NCBI RefSeq assembly: GCF_009711045.1
Contig: NZ_WMJX01000010.1
Coordinates: 632-64,631, forward strand
From: Myroides albus
GTDB taxonomy: Bacteria > Bacteroidota > Bacteroidia > Flavobacteriales > Flavobacteriaceae
Reading direction: 5' to 3'
Length of the DNA stretch: 64,000 bases
Shown here: in pieces, positions 43,425-53,657 of the stretch
How positions within the stretch are numbered: position 1 is the first letter of the stretch
How the letters are laid out: each line of letters begins with the position of its first letter
Made by a program: the position numbers and the translations under genes
The notes under the pieces: model-generated
Databases searched by the model: none
Told to the model about the DNA's origin: nothing
Seen by the model: the letters and a program-made list of their open reading frames with translations, nothing else

Positions 43425-43432
43425 TATATTTG
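43425..43432 (+). promoter_or_regulatory. -7 box (TATATTTG) for pheT
   Basis: It is an exact TAnnTTTG match 23 bp before the ATG at 43455. Confidence 0.6.
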
Positions 43433-43454
43433 CGTACTTATAAAAATTATTCGA

Positions 43455-45890
43455 ATGCATATTTCATACAATTGGTTAAAACAATTCATCAAATTAGACA
43501 TTACACCAGATGAGACTTCTGAGATATTAACAGACTTAGGTCTTGAAGTTGAAGGAATTACTCATTACGAAAGCCTTAAAGGTGGTTTAAAAGGAGTTGT
43601 TGTTGGACATGTACTATCATGTACAAAACATCCTAATGCTGATAAGTTAAATGTAACGAAAGTAGATTTAGGAGCAGGTGAGCCAGTACAAATCGTATGC
43701 GGAGCTCCCAACGTTGCAGCTGGGCAGAAAGTAGCAGTGGCGACAATTGGCACTGAGCTATTTGATGCAGAAGGAAATGCATTTCAAATTAAAAAAGGTA
43801 AAATACGAGGTGAAGAAAGCTTCGGAATGATATGTTCAGCAGTAGAATTAGGTGTTGGAACAGATGGAGATGGTATCATGGTACTTGATCAAAATTTGAC
43901 ACCAGGTACTCCTGCAGCTGAAGTATTTAATATTGTTACAGACGAAGTATTCGAAATCGGACTAACGCCAAACCGCTCTGATGCTATGAGTCATTGGGGA
44001 GTTGCAAGAGACCTTAGAGCTGGACTACTTCAAAATTCAAAAGAAGAAATCCAACACAAAGAGCTAATTACTCCTTCTGTTAGCAAATTCAAAGTTGAAA
44101 GACGTACATTAAAAATTGATGTAAGCGTAGAAGACTATAAAAGAGCTCCAAGATATTGTGGGGTTACTATTTCGGGAATTGAAGTTAAACAATCACCTGA
44201 ATGGTTACAAAACAGGCTGAAAGCGATAGGAATAACACCTAAAAACAATATCGTAGACGTTACTAACTACGTTTTACACGATTTAGGACAACCTATGCAT
44301 GCATTCGATGCTGCCAAAATAAAAGGTGGGAAAGTAATCGTTAAAACAGTTGAAGCAGGAACAAAATTCAAAACATTAGACGATATAGAAAGAACACTAC
44401 ACCAAGATGATTTAATGATTTGTGATGAGAATGGACCTATGTGTATGGCTGGGGTTTTTGGAGGAACAAGAACTGCTGTAAGCGAAAACACAACTTCTAT
44501 CTTTTTAGAAAGTGCTTATTTTCACCCTGTAGCAATTCGTAAAGCTGCGAAAAGACATGGATTAAATACTGATTCTTCTTTCAGATTCGAAAGAGGTATA
44601 GATCCTTCTATAACAGAATATGCTTTAAAACACGCTGCTTTATTGATCCAACAGGTTGCTGGGGGAGAAATAACTTCTGATATCGTTGATTTGTACCCTA
44701 AGAGAATTGAAGATTATTCTGTATTCTTGAATTTCAATAATATCAACAGAATTTTAGGAGAAGAAATCTCTAAAGAGACAATCAAAAAAATATTAGTATC
44801 TCTTGATATAAAAGTACATAGCATGTCTGATGTAGGTCTTGGAATTACAGTACCCGCATATCGTGCAGACGTAACAAGAGAAATTGATGTAATTGAAGAA
44901 ATACTAAGAGTATACGGTTTTAATAATATTACCTTTTCTTCGAAATTAAACGCAACGATTTCTAATAATTCGAGAACTGAAGATCACAAAGTTCAGAATA
45001 CGATTTCAAATTTGTTAGTTAGTCAAGGGTTCTACGAAATTATGTCTAACTCTTTAACTACTCCAGATTATAGTAATTTATCAGAAAGCTTAAAATCAAG
45101 TTTTCAAGTTGATATACTCAACCCATTAAGTCACGATTTATGTGTGATGCGACAAACTTTATTGTTTGGTGGGTTAGAAGCTATCGCTTATAACATTAAC
45201 AGAAAGAGAACAGATTTAAAACTTTTTGAATTTGGTAAGTCTTATCACAAAATGCTTGGAAGCTTTGAAGAACACAAGCACTTTGCATTATTTGCAACAG
45301 GTAACGGTACCAAAGCAACGTGGAACTCTACCCCTAAAGCAACAGACTTTTTCGAGTTCAAAGGTTATATCAATGGAATTTTGATGAGATTGGGCTTAAG
45401 TAAAGCTACCACTCAGCCAACAGATAATGATGTTTTCTCTGAAGGTATAGCATATTACATCGGAAAAGATTTAATTGTTGAATTTGGTATCTTGAAAAAA
45501 GCAATTTTAAAAGAACTGGATATTAAACAAGAAGTTTGTTACGCAGATTTCAATTGGGAAAATGTTTTAAAATTCATTTCTGAAAAGATTAAATTTACAG
45601 AGATTAATAAATTCCCTTCTGTTAAACGCGATTACGCTCTTTTAATAGACGAACATATTACATTTGACCAAATCTATAATATCGTAAAACAAGTTGATAA
45701 GAACACAATTAAAGATGTTACTTTATTTGACGTTTATCAAGGTGATAAGATAGAGGAAGGTAAAAAGTCTTATGCAATCTCTATTTTAATGGAAGATGCT
45801 TCAAAAACATTGACTGACAGTCAAGTTGAGAAGATAATGGGAAAAATAAAATATCAACTTGAGAATAATCTAAATGCTCAATTGAGATAA
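43455..45890 (+). CDS. pheT: Phenylalanine-tRNA ligase beta subunit
   Basis: This 811-aa protein has the full bacterial PheT layout. It has the EMAP/tRNA-binding OB domain (about 42-155, GVVVGHVLSCTKHPNADKLN), the B3/B4 editing domain (about 215-400, PGQPMHAFDAAK-like HDLGQPMHAFDA and NTDSSFRFERGID), the B5 domain (about 405-475), the catalytic-like core, and the C-terminal FDX-ACB anticodon-binding domain (FPSVKRDYALLIDEH to the end). It pairs with PheS, which is not in this window; separate pheS and pheT loci are normal in Flavobacteriia. A strong terminator follows. Confidence 0.96.
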   Translation: MHISYNWLKQFIKLDITPDETSEILTDLGLEVEGITHYESLKGGLKGVVVGHVLSCTKHPNADKLNVTKVDLGAGEPVQIVCGAPNVAAGQKVAVATIGTELFDAEGNAFQIKKGKIRGEESFGMICSAVELGVGTDGDGIMVLDQNLTPGTPAAEVFNIVTDEVFEIGLTPNRSDAMSHWGVARDLRAGLLQNSKEEIQHKELITPSVSKFKVERRTLKIDVSVEDYKRAPRYCGVTISGIEVKQSPEWLQNRLKAIGITPKNNIVDVTNYVLHDLGQPMHAFDAAKIKGGKVIVKTVEAGTKFKTLDDIERTLHQDDLMICDENGPMCMAGVFGGTRTAVSENTTSIFLESAYFHPVAIRKAAKRHGLNTDSSFRFERGIDPSITEYALKHAALLIQQVAGGEITSDIVDLYPKRIEDYSVFLNFNNINRILGEEISKETIKKILVSLDIKVHSMSDVGLGITVPAYRADVTREIDVIEEILRVYGFNNITFSSKLNATISNNSRTEDHKVQNTISNLLVSQGFYEIMSNSLTTPDYSNLSESLKSSFQVDILNPLSHDLCVMRQTLLFGGLEAIAYNINRKRTDLKLFEFGKSYHKMLGSFEEHKHFALFATGNGTKATWNSTPKATDFFEFKGYINGILMRLGLSKATTQPTDNDVFSEGIAYYIGKDLIVEFGILKKAILKELDIKQEVCYADFNWENVLKFISEKIKFTEINKFPSVKRDYALLIDEHITFDQIYNIVKQVDKNTIKDVTLFDVYQGDKIEEGKKSYAISILMEDASKTLTDSQVEKIMGKIKYQLENNLNAQLR

Positions 45891-45906
45891 AAGTTAATAC
45901 AATATA

Positions 45907-45943
45907 AAAGAGGCAGTATCATAGTGATACTGCCTCTTTTTTT
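45907..45943 (+). terminator. Hairpin terminator after pheT
   Basis: A 16-bp stem AAAAGAGGCAGTATCA / TGATACTGCCTCTTTT with a 3-nt loop is followed by a T-run. Confidence 0.92.
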
Positions 45944-46421
45944 AGCTTATCACCCTAACATTACGATACAATAAAACAGTGATTGTTTAGTCATCCGTAA
46001 CTCACTAAAAAGACAAATAATTATCCTTTTATTAATGCATTAACCATTAGGGAGTTTACAACAGAAGATTGCTACATTTCAACCTAATCTTAAACAACTA
46101 CAGTTTCCCACTCTACTGTAAAGTTGTTTCTGAATATCCTCTAACAATAACACCTCTCATATAATTAGCTATAATATTAGTTAAGAAAAGAAAGCTCATA
46201 CCTAAACAAACCGTTAGGTTTACAACTAAAGAAAAAATGACTAACAATTTAGTTTGAAAAATATATTAGACGATCCTTCATAATCAATTTCAAAAACGAT
46301 TCGTCCAAATACTATATTTCATTCATTTCCCTCCAAGAAAGCACAACTAAACTTAATTTGTTACTTCCATTAGAGTAATAGGTAATATCCAAATCTATAT
46401 GTATTGATGTAGATACAATAC
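45944..46421. other. Gene-free stretch between convergent pheT and sucD
   Basis: About 480 bp between two terminators has no reading frame of note, no copy of the 106-bp element and no recognisable RNA. Nothing is expected to be transcribed through it from the flanking genes. Confidence 0.5.
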
Positions 46422-46450
46422 AAAAAAAGCTCCCAAGAAATCTTGAGAGC
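46422..46450 (-). terminator. Hairpin terminator after sucD
   Basis: The stem GCTCCCAAGA / TCTTGAGAGC (one mismatch) has an A-run at 46422-46428 that reads as a U-run on the minus strand. Confidence 0.78.
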
Positions 46451-46477
46451 CTTATACTATAAAATGTATTCAGGTAA

Positions 46478-47350
46478 TTAACCTAATACTTCTTTTACTT
46501 TCTTACCTATTTCAGCAGGAGAATCTACTACGTGGATTCCACATTCTGCCATAATACGTTTTTTTGCTGCTGCTGTATCATCAGCACCTCCAACAATAGC
46601 ACCAGCATGTCCCATTGTTCTACCTTTAGGAGCTGTTTCACCAGCAATAAATCCAATTACAGGCTTTTTATTACCATTCTCTTTAATCCAACGTGCAGCA
46701 TCTGCTTCTAATTGACCACCGATTTCACCAATCATAATGATTGCTTCAGTTTCTGGATCAGCCATTAACAATTGAACAGCCTCTTTTGTTGTTGTTCCAA
46801 TGATAGGATCTCCACCGATACCGATAGCAGTTGTAATTCCTAAACCTTGTTTCACAACTTGATCTGCAGCTTCATAAGTTAAAGTTCCTGATTTAGAAAC
46901 AATACCTACAGTCCCTTTTTTAAATACGAAACCTGGCATAATACCAACTTTAGCTTCACCTGGAGTAATAACACCTGGACAGTTAGGTCCAACTAAACGA
47001 CAATCTCTTGTTTTGATGTAATCATAAGCTTTGATCATATCTGCTACAGGAATACCTTCAGTTATACAAATAATAACTTTAATTCCCGCATCTGCAGCTT
47101 CCATAATAGCGTCTGCAGCGAATGCTGGCGGAACGAAAATAATAGAAGTATCTGCACCTGCATTATCTACAGCTTCTTTTACTGTATTGAATACTGGACG
47201 ATCTAAATGAGTACTTCCTCCTTTACCTGGAGTAACACCACCTACAACGTTTGTTCCATATTCAATCATTTGCGAAGCGTGGAATGTACCTTCACTACCA
47301 GTAAATCCCTGAACGATTATTTTTGAATCTTTATTTACTAAAACACTCAT
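46478..47350 (-). CDS. sucD: Succinyl-CoA synthetase alpha subunit
   Basis: This 290-aa protein has the CoA-binding Rossmann domain ([20 protein letters not shown]), the [20 protein letters not shown] motif, and the ligase domain with the phospho-histidine His248 in [11 protein letters not shown] (His246 in E. coli SucD). It catalyses the substrate-level phosphorylation step of the TCA cycle together with SucC, which is not in this window. Having SucD as well as the AarC-type CoA-transferase at 6239 means two routes from succinyl-CoA to succinate. A -7 box lies at 47384-47391. Confidence 0.96.
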   Translation of the reverse strand: MSVLVNKDSKIIVQGFTGSEGTFHASQMIEYGTNVVGGVTPGKGGSTHLDRPVFNTVKEAVDNAGADTSIIFVPPAFAADAIMEAADAGIKVIICITEGIPVADMIKAYDYIKTRDCRLVGPNCPGVITPGEAKVGIMPGFVFKKGTVGIVSKSGTLTYEAADQVVKQGLGITTAIGIGGDPIIGTTTKEAVQLLMADPETEAIIMIGEIGGQLEADAARWIKENGNKKPVIGFIAGETAPKGRTMGHAGAIVGGADDTAAAKKRIMAECGIHVVDSPAEIGKKVKEVLG

Positions 47351-47383
47351 GATCTTGTTTTTATTTATTTAAACTTACTCTCA

Positions 47384-47391
47384 CAAAAATA
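47384..47391 (-). promoter_or_regulatory. -7 box (TATTTTTG) for sucD
   Basis: It is an exact TAnnTTTG match on the minus strand, 33 bp before the ATG at 47350. Confidence 0.55.
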
Positions 47392-47485
47392 AACAATTCT
47401 ATCAAGCAATAAAACTTTTTATCTTAGTTAAACGTTAAGTTATATTAATATTACTAACTAATTCTCCCTTGATAACGAAAAACGA

Positions 47486-48421
47486 TTATAACTGTTTCAC
47501 TTTTTCCATTATTTCAGGAATACGTTTGACGTATGCAATCTGTTTCAACTTTTCGCGAGACTCCTCAGCTGGGTAACCAAAGTACACCTTACCTCCTTCT
47601 AAAGATTTAGATACACCTGATTGTGCTAAAACAACAGCTTTTGTACCAATTGTGATACCACTTGTTGTCCCTACTTGCCCCCATAGAGTCACTTCATCTT
47701 CTATAACTACACAGCCAGCAATACCACACTGTGCAGCAATCAAGCAACGAACACCAATTACTGTATCATGTCCTATATGAACTTGATTATCAATCTTAGC
47801 TCCTTCTTTAATAGTCGTATCTCCTGTAACACCTCTATCGATAGTACAAGCAGCACCGATACCAACGTTATCTTCAATAACAACACGACCACAAGAAACC
47901 AATGGATCAAATCCTTCTGGACGCTTTTTGTAATAAAAAGCATCTGCTCCTAAAATAGTACCAGCATGAATAACAACATTATCACCTATAACGGTACCAT
48001 CGTATATAACTACATTAGGATGGATAAGACAGTTTTTTCCAATCTTTACGTTATGCCCAATAAATACGTTTGGTTGAATAACAGTTCCCTCGCCTATAAC
48101 CGCATCTTCAGCCTGAACTTTTAATGCCGGTTTAAAAGGATTAAAGTATTTTGACAACTTATTAAAATCTCTAAAAGGATCATCCGAAATCAAAAGAGCT
48201 TTACCCTCAGGACATTCAACATCTTTATTGATTAGAATAATTGTTGCATTTGAATTTAATGCCTTGTCGTAATACTTTGGGTGATCTACAAAAACAATTT
48301 CTCCTTCTTGTACAACGTGAATTTCATTCATACCATACACCAGAAAATTAGAATCACCAACAAACTTACAACCTATAATATCAGCAATAGTTTGTAAATC
48401 TTGAACTTTTGCAAAACGCAT
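47486..48421 (-). CDS. LpxD-like acyltransferase, second copy
   Basis: This 311-aa protein shares the LpxD architecture: an N-terminal uridine-binding-like domain (residues 1-100), then a left-handed parallel beta helix of hexapeptides from about 105. The expected catalytic histidine is His218 in QVHIGHDTVIG. It differs from the classic lpxD at 51272 in the nucleotide-side loop (GADAFYYKKRPEGFDPLVSCG instead of [22 protein letters not shown]). It may therefore take another acyl chain or sugar nucleotide. It is the last gene of the envelope cluster, 22 bp after efp. Flavobacteriia commonly keep both copies in this arrangement. Confidence 0.85.
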   Translation of the reverse strand: MRFAKVQDLQTIADIIGCKFVGDSNFLVYGMNEIHVVQEGEIVFVDHPKYYDKALNSNATIILINKDVECPEGKALLISDDPFRDFNKLSKYFNPFKPALKVQAEDAVIGEGTVIQPNVFIGHNVKIGKNCLIHPNVVIYDGTVIGDNVVIHAGTILGADAFYYKKRPEGFDPLVSCGRVVIEDNVGIGAACTIDRGVTGDTTIKEGAKIDNQVHIGHDTVIGVRCLIAAQCGIAGCVVIEDEVTLWGQVGTTSGITIGTKAVVLAQSGVSKSLEGGKVYFGYPAEESREKLKQIAYVKRIPEIMEKVKQL

Positions 48422-48443
48422 AGTCTACCTTATCTGAAATTAA

Positions 48444-49010
48444 TTATTCCTTGATACGCTCAATGTAAGCGCCATTTGTTGTATCAATTTTGATTTTATC
48501 ACCTTCATTGATAAATAATGGTACATTCACATTAGCACCTGTTTCAACAGTTGCCGGTTTAGTAGCATTTGTTGCAGTATTTCCTTTTACACCAGGCTCA
48601 GTGTATGTAACTTCTAATATAACAGAAGCTGGCATATCAACAGCTATTGGCAACTCAGTTTCTGTATTAATTTGAACCATTACATTCTCTCCTTCTTTCA
48701 ATAAATCTGGAGCATCTAAAATATCTCTAAGTAAAGTAATCTGCTCGTAATTTTCAACATTCATAAAGTGGAACTGATCTCCCTCTGGATATAAATATTG
48801 AAACTTATGAGTTTCTACTCTTACAGGATCGATTTTATGTCCTGCTGAAAAAGTATTTTCCAATACTTTACCATTAGTTAAACTTTTCATTTTAGTTCTA
48901 ACAAATGCAGGTCCCTTCCCAGGTTTAACATGTAAGAATTCTACAATTTTATAAATATCATTGTTATACTTAATGCATAAACCATTTCTAATATCAGACG
49001 TCGTTGCCAT
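48444..49010 (-). CDS. efp: Elongation factor P
   Basis: This 188-aa protein has three beta-barrel domains. The KOW-like domain I has the modification loop PGKGPAFVRTKMKSL with the lysine of the GKG tip that receives the modification in other bacteria (here Lys32). Domain III has the EFP signature in the VPLFINEGDKIKIDTTNGAYIERI end. EF-P relieves ribosomes stalled at polyproline. It lies inside the lpx cluster, between lpxA (28 bp upstream) and the second lpxD-like gene. Confidence 0.95.
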   Translation of the reverse strand: MATTSDIRNGLCIKYNNDIYKIVEFLHVKPGKGPAFVRTKMKSLTNGKVLENTFSAGHKIDPVRVETHKFQYLYPEGDQFHFMNVENYEQITLLRDILDAPDLLKEGENVMVQINTETELPIAVDMPASVILEVTYTEPGVKGNTATNATKPATVETGANVNVPLFINEGDKIKIDTTNGAYIERIKE

Positions 49011-49038
49011 TGCTTTTAATATATTTTAGTATTACTAA

Positions 49039-49824
49039 TTAATAAATTCCCGAATATCCTCTCATAATTCCTCTCGATGAATTACGGATAAACATTAATA
49101 TTTCATCACGTTCTGGTGTAGCTTCCATTTCAGCTTCAATTAATTCCAAAGCTTGTGTAGTATTAAAGTTCTTTTGATATAAGATTCGATAAATATCTTG
49201 AATCTCTCTAATTTTTTCAGGTTCAAAACCTCTTCTTCTCAACCCTACAGAGTTAATACCTGCATATGAAATTGGCTCACGTGCAGCCTTAATATAAGGA
49301 GGAACGTCTTTTCTCACCAAAGTACCTCCTGTAATGAAAGAATGAGAACCAATAGTACAGAATTGGTGTACAGCTACAAGACCAGCTAATACAACATAGT
49401 CACCAATTGTTACGTGTCCTGCCAAAGTACTTGAGTTAGAAAAGATACAGTTATTACCAACGATACAATCGTGTGCAATATGACTATATGCCTGAATCAA
49501 ACAGTTACTTCCTATTACGGTTTTATATCTATCTTTTGTTCCTCTATTTATAGTGACACACTCTCGAATAGTTGTATTATCCCCTATTTCTACAGTAGTT
49601 ATTTCACCTTCAAATTTTAAATCTTGTGGTTCAGCAGAAATTACAGCACCTGGAAAAATCTTACAGTTTTTCCCGATTCTAGCTCCTTCCATGATAGTCA
49701 CATTCGAACCTATCCAAGTTCCCTCACCAATCTCAACGTTATTATGAATCGTTGTAAAAGGCTCAATAACTACATTTCGTGCTATCTTTGCGCCTGGATG
49801 AACATATGCTAAAGGCTGATTCAT
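49039..49824 (-). CDS. lpxA: UDP-N-acetylglucosamine acyltransferase LpxA
   Basis: This 261-aa protein is a left-handed parallel beta-helix protein that adds the first 3-hydroxyacyl chain to UDP-GlcNAc in lipid A synthesis. The catalytic base is His118 in SHIAHDC (His125 in E. coli). Other family marks are GHVTIGDYVVLAGLVAVHQF and the C-terminal helical part with VGLRRRGF. The length is normal. It is 10 bp after lpxC-fabZ and 28 bp before efp on the minus strand. The cluster order lpxD, lpxC-fabZ, lpxA is the usual Bacteroidota one. Confidence 0.96.
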   Translation of the reverse strand: MNQPLAYVHPGAKIARNVVIEPFTTIHNNVEIGEGTWIGSNVTIMEGARIGKNCKIFPGAVISAEPQDLKFEGEITTVEIGDNTTIRECVTINRGTKDRYKTVIGSNCLIQAYSHIAHDCIVGNNCIFSNSSTLAGHVTIGDYVVLAGLVAVHQFCTIGSHSFITGGTLVRKDVPPYIKAAREPISYAGINSVGLRRRGFEPEKIREIQDIYRILYQKNFNTTQALELIEAEMEATPERDEILMFIRNSSRGIMRGYSGIY

Positions 49825-49833
49825 ATTCTTCTT

Positions 49834-51228
49834 TTATAAGTTATTTATCTTTGATATTTGAGCCATTAATTCTGCTTCTGCTACTAACTTACCATTTGCA
49901 TATGCATAACCTTGCATATGACAAATACCACGTCTGATAGGAGTGATTAATTCTAATTTAAAAATCAAAGTATCACCTGGGAATACTTTATTCTTAAATT
50001 TCACATTATCCATCTTCATGAAATAAGTTAAATAATTTTCTGGATCTGGAACAGTACTTAAAATTAATATACCTCCTGATTGTGCCATTGCTTCACAAAT
50101 CAATACACCAGGCATTACAGGTGCTCCAGGGAAATGTCCTACAAAGAAAGGCTCATTCATTGTAACATTCTTAACACCCACTACGTGAGTATCAGACATT
50201 TCTAATATTTTATCTACTAACAAGAAAGGTGGTCTATGTGGTAATAGCTCCATAATTCTTGTTACGTCCATAAAAGGCTCTTTGTGTAAATCATATGTTG
50301 GAACATGATTTCTTTTCTCATTGCGAATAATCTTAGACATTTTCTTAGCAAATGCAGTATTCACAGCATGTCCTGGTTTATTTGCAATAACTTTTCCTCT
50401 AATACGAGTACCGATTAAAGCCAAATCTCCTACAACATCTAAAAGTTTATGTCGAGCAGCCTCATTTGGATAATGCAAAGTCAAATTATCCAATACCCCA
50501 TTCGGTTTCACACTAATTTGATCTTTACCAAAAGCTTTCTTTAAATGCTCCATTGTCTCTGGAGAAATTTCTTTATCCACATAAACAATTGCATTATTCA
50601 AATCACCGCCTTTTATAAGACCATGAGCTAACAACGCTTCTAATTCATGTAAAAAACTAAATGTACGAGCTTCAGAAATATCTTCTTTAAAATCACTCAT
50701 AGACTTTAAAGTAGCATTCTGAGTCCCCAACACCTTTGTACCAAAATCTACCATTGCAGTAATTTGGTAACTATCCGAAGGCATGACAATAATCTCACTT
50801 CCTGTAGCATCATCAACATAAGAGATAACCTCTTTTACAATATATTCATATCGCTCAGCATCTTGTTCTACTACTCCTGCTTTTTCTACAGCCTCTACAA
50901 AGTATTTTGAAGAACCGTCCATAATTGGAGGCTCTGAAGCATTCAACTCAATAATAACATTATCTAAATCACATCCAACTAATGCCGCTAATACATGCTC
51001 TGTTGTTTGAATACGAACTCCTTTTTTCTCTAAATTCGTACCACGTTGCGTGTTCACAACATAATTAGCATCTGCTTCAATAACAGGATGCCCTTCTAAA
51101 TCCACTCTAACGAAAGTAAATCCGTTGTTTACAGGCGCAGGTTTAAAAGTCATTGTAACCTCTTGTCCTGTATGTAAACCAACTCCTACTAAAGTAATCT
51201 CGTTTTGGATGGTTTTTTGCTTAACCAT
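49834..51228 (-). CDS. lpxC-fabZ: Bifunctional LpxC deacetylase / FabZ dehydratase
   Basis: This single 464-aa protein joins two enzymes. Residues 1-305 are LpxC, the committed deacetylase of lipid A synthesis: zinc ligands His78 (TTEHVL), His260 and Asp264 (ARHKLLDVVGD), and catalytic His287 (GHAVN). Residues 320-464 are FabZ, 3-hydroxyacyl-ACP dehydratase: PHRPPFLLVD, His365 in GHFPGAPVMPG and Glu379. Both active sites look complete. LpxC and FabZ compete for the same 3-hydroxyacyl pool, so the fusion ties lipid A and fatty acid flux. It is characteristic of Bacteroidota and Chlorobi. Confidence 0.96.
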   Translation of the reverse strand: MVKQKTIQNEITLVGVGLHTGQEVTMTFKPAPVNNGFTFVRVDLEGHPVIEADANYVVNTQRGTNLEKKGVRIQTTEHVLAALVGCDLDNVIIELNASEPPIMDGSSKYFVEAVEKAGVVEQDAERYEYIVKEVISYVDDATGSEIIVMPSDSYQITAMVDFGTKVLGTQNATLKSMSDFKEDISEARTFSFLHELEALLAHGLIKGGDLNNAIVYVDKEISPETMEHLKKAFGKDQISVKPNGVLDNLTLHYPNEAARHKLLDVVGDLALIGTRIRGKVIANKPGHAVNTAFAKKMSKIIRNEKRNHVPTYDLHKEPFMDVTRIMELLPHRPPFLLVDKILEMSDTHVVGVKNVTMNEPFFVGHFPGAPVMPGVLICEAMAQSGGILILSTVPDPENYLTYFMKMDNVKFKNKVFPGDTLIFKLELITPIRRGICHMQGYAYANGKLVAEAELMAQISKINNL

Positions 51229-51271
51229 AATTAAATCTTTTTAGTTTTGATAGGCTATAATTAAATATAAA

Positions 51272-52288
51272 CTAATACTTCTTTTTTAAAAGTTCTACGT
51301 CCTCGGCTAATTTAGCAAGATTTTTAAAATAACTGTACGATCTTAAAAAATCTGCATGCCCCAACGCTGGAGTACCTTGAACAGCTGAATCATTTTTCAA
51401 GTTTTTAGTAACTCCTGATTGCGCTTGTATCTTAACATTATCTCCAATTGTCAAGTGCCCTACAATACCTACCTGTCCTCCAATTAGACAGTGCTTTCCG
51501 ATTTTTGTAGAACCCGCAATTCCCGTTTGAGAAGCGATAACAGTATTTTCGCCAATCTCAACATTATGTGCTACTTGAATTTGATTATCTAACTTAACTC
51601 CTCGTCTAATAATGGTAGATCCTAAAGTAGCTCTATCAATTGTAGTACCTGCTCCAATTTCTACATTATCTTCTATAATCACATTACCTATTTGAGGAAC
51701 CTTATTGTAAGTTCCATCTTCATTTGGAGCAAATCCAAAACCATCAGAACCTATAATAGTACCTGCATGTACAATACAATTATTTCCAATAATCGTTTCA
51801 GAGTATATTCTTACTCCTGCAAATATTATAGTATTATCTCCTATAACTACATTATCTCCTATAAATGAGTTCGGATATATCTTTACATTATTACCAATCT
51901 TAGAATTACTTCCTATATATGAAAAGCTACCAAGATACAAATCATCGCCATGAACAGCTCCTTCCGAAATAACAGCATATTGCTCAATCCCAGATTTCAT
52001 TAATTTCACTTGATTATAGTATTCCAATAATTTAGAAAATGACTTGTAAGCATCATCTACTTTAATCATTGTAGTTTTCACTTCTTGATCAGGAGTAAAA
52101 CTTTTATTAACGATAACCACAGATGCTTCCGTAGTATAAATATGATTTACATACTTAGGATTCGCTAAAAAAGATAACGAACCTTCTTTCCCCTCTTCAA
52201 TTTTAGACAAAGTGCTAACTTGAACCGATGGGTTCCCAACAACTTCACCACCTAAAACTGATGCTATTTGTTCTGCTGATATTTTCAT
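51272..52288 (-). CDS. lpxD: UDP-3-O-(3-hydroxyacyl)glucosamine N-acyltransferase LpxD
   Basis: This 338-aa protein has the LpxD N-terminal domain (residues 1-100) and a long hexapeptide beta helix (about 105-310), with a C-terminal helix ending ELLKKKY. The catalytic histidine is His241 in [10 protein letters not shown]. The [13 protein letters not shown] loop and [12 protein letters not shown] motif are textbook LpxD. It adds the second 3-hydroxyacyl chain after LpxC has acted. It is 43 bp upstream of lpxC-fabZ and 30 bp after the HD-domain gene, so it is part of a five-gene envelope operon. Confidence 0.96.
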   Translation of the reverse strand: MKISAEQIASVLGGEVVGNPSVQVSTLSKIEEGKEGSLSFLANPKYVNHIYTTEASVVIVNKSFTPDQEVKTTMIKVDDAYKSFSKLLEYYNQVKLMKSGIEQYAVISEGAVHGDDLYLGSFSYIGSNSKIGNNVKIYPNSFIGDNVVIGDNTIIFAGVRIYSETIIGNNCIVHAGTIIGSDGFGFAPNEDGTYNKVPQIGNVIIEDNVEIGAGTTIDRATLGSTIIRRGVKLDNQIQVAHNVEIGENTVIASQTGIAGSTKIGKHCLIGGQVGIVGHLTIGDNVKIQAQSGVTKNLKNDSAVQGTPALGHADFLRSYSYFKNLAKLAEDVELLKKKY

Positions 52289-52318
52289 TAGGGCAAAAAT
52301 ATAAAATATAATTGAAAT

Positions 52319-53557
52319 TTAACTTTGAAAAGTATTTTTTGGATAACAAACTAAATACTTGGTAACTGTTTTTGTCAGTGGCTTTAAATTAAGATGATCC
52401 GATACCTTCAGAACATCAACTACCTCCCCATCTTTTTTCAGAATCATAATAGGCTGCTTCTCTTTGCTATATGCTTGATTCTTTAATTTTCCTTGGAAAG
52501 CAAAGTAATTAGCAGACTCTAATTTTAAACCATACTTTTCGGCGACAACTGTTTTTAAATTAGCTATCTTACTTTGAAGTTCTTCCTTATTATTAAAAAC
52601 TTCTATACGCAATAAATCTCTATTGACAATCATTTTACTTAGGGTTGACAGGATAAAGTCCTCATGAAATTGCCAACTCTTAAGTGCTCCCATAATATCT
52701 GAATCATCCAATAATGAAAAATTCTCCAAAGCCTTGTCTTCAAACTCTTCAATGTCTATCTGATTGTACAAAAAGAATGACAATGCCTCACTTGCCCAAA
52801 GTTTTTTACCCCTGCTACACAATTCCTTAGCACGTTTTAAAATGCGAACCAAAATCAATTCAGCACACACACTTGTCTTATGCAAATAGGCTTGCCAATA
52901 CATCAACCTACGTGCTATTAAAAACATCTCTACAGAATAAACACCTTTCTCCTCAACAACTAGATTATCATCTACCACATTTAACATCTGAATGAGGCGT
53001 TCTGAATTAATATTACCCTCTGCCACACCGCTATAAAAACTATCCCTTTTAAGATAATCTAATCGATCCATATCCAATTGACTGGATATTAATTGCAACA
53101 TAAAATTACGATGATACTCTCCTTTAAAAATTTTAATTGCCAAATCTAATTGACCATTAAATTCCTTGTTGAGTTTTTTCATGAATAGCAGAGATATCAT
53201 CTCGTGATGAACCCCTTCTACTATACTATGTTCCATAGCATGTGAGAATGGTCCATGACCAATATCGTGTAATAAAATAGCTACATATAGAGCCGTTTCT
53301 TCTTCTTCAGATATTGCAACTCCTTTAAATCTCAAAACTTGGACAGCTTTTTGCATTAAATGCATACAGCCTAAGGCATGATGAAATCTCGTATGATGAG
53401 CTCCTGGAAACACCAAATAGGAAACTCCCATTTGCGAAATTCTTCTAAGTCTTTGAAAATAGGGATGCTGTACCAGATCATACAACAATGAATTAGGAAT
53501 AGAGACAAACCCATAAATTGGGTCATTCAATAACTTTAATTTATTTGTAGTTGCCAA
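52319..53557 (-). CDS. HD-domain phosphohydrolase (dNTPase-like)
   Basis: This 412-aa protein has an HD superfamily domain in the first half: RFHHALGCMHLMQKA and LLHDIGHGPFSHAMEH, where His97-Asp98 is the core pair. It resembles the dGTPase/SAMHD1-like group, which cleaves dNTPs; activity here is inferred. The start codon is TTG: an in-frame TAG directly precedes it, no ATG fits, and the family N-terminus (NKLKLLNDPIYGFVSIPN) begins right there. It leads the lpxD/lpxC-fabZ/lpxA/efp operon, with a -7 box at 53585-53592. Confidence 0.9.
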   Translation of the reverse strand: MATTNKLKLLNDPIYGFVSIPNSLLYDLVQHPYFQRLRRISQMGVSYLVFPGAHHTRFHHALGCMHLMQKAVQVLRFKGVAISEEEETALYVAILLHDIGHGPFSHAMEHSIVEGVHHEMISLLFMKKLNKEFNGQLDLAIKIFKGEYHRNFMLQLISSQLDMDRLDYLKRDSFYSGVAEGNINSERLIQMLNVVDDNLVVEEKGVYSVEMFLIARRLMYWQAYLHKTSVCAELILVRILKRAKELCSRGKKLWASEALSFFLYNQIDIEEFEDKALENFSLLDDSDIMGALKSWQFHEDFILSTLSKMIVNRDLLRIEVFNNKEELQSKIANLKTVVAEKYGLKLESANYFAFQGKLKNQAYSKEKQPIMILKKDGEVVDVLKVSDHLNLKPLTKTVTKYLVCYPKNTFQS

Positions 53558-53584
53558 CTATATATAGTTTAATAAATTCTAAAA

Positions 53585-53592
53585 CAAATATA
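53585..53592 (-). promoter_or_regulatory. -7 box (TATATTTG) for the envelope operon
   Basis: It is an exact TAnnTTTG match on the minus strand, 28 bp before the TTG start at 53557. It sits directly after the hutH terminator. Confidence 0.55.
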
Positions 53593-53595
53593 TTA

Positions 53596-53633
53596 AAAAA
53601 CCACATCTTTATCTCTAAAAAAATGTGGTTTAA
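53596..53633 (-). terminator. Hairpin terminator after hutH
   Basis: The stem AAACCACAT / ATGTGGTTT has a 16-nt loop and a U-run on the minus strand. Confidence 0.78.
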
Positions 53634-53657
53634 TATAGTTTTAGTAATTAATTTCGA

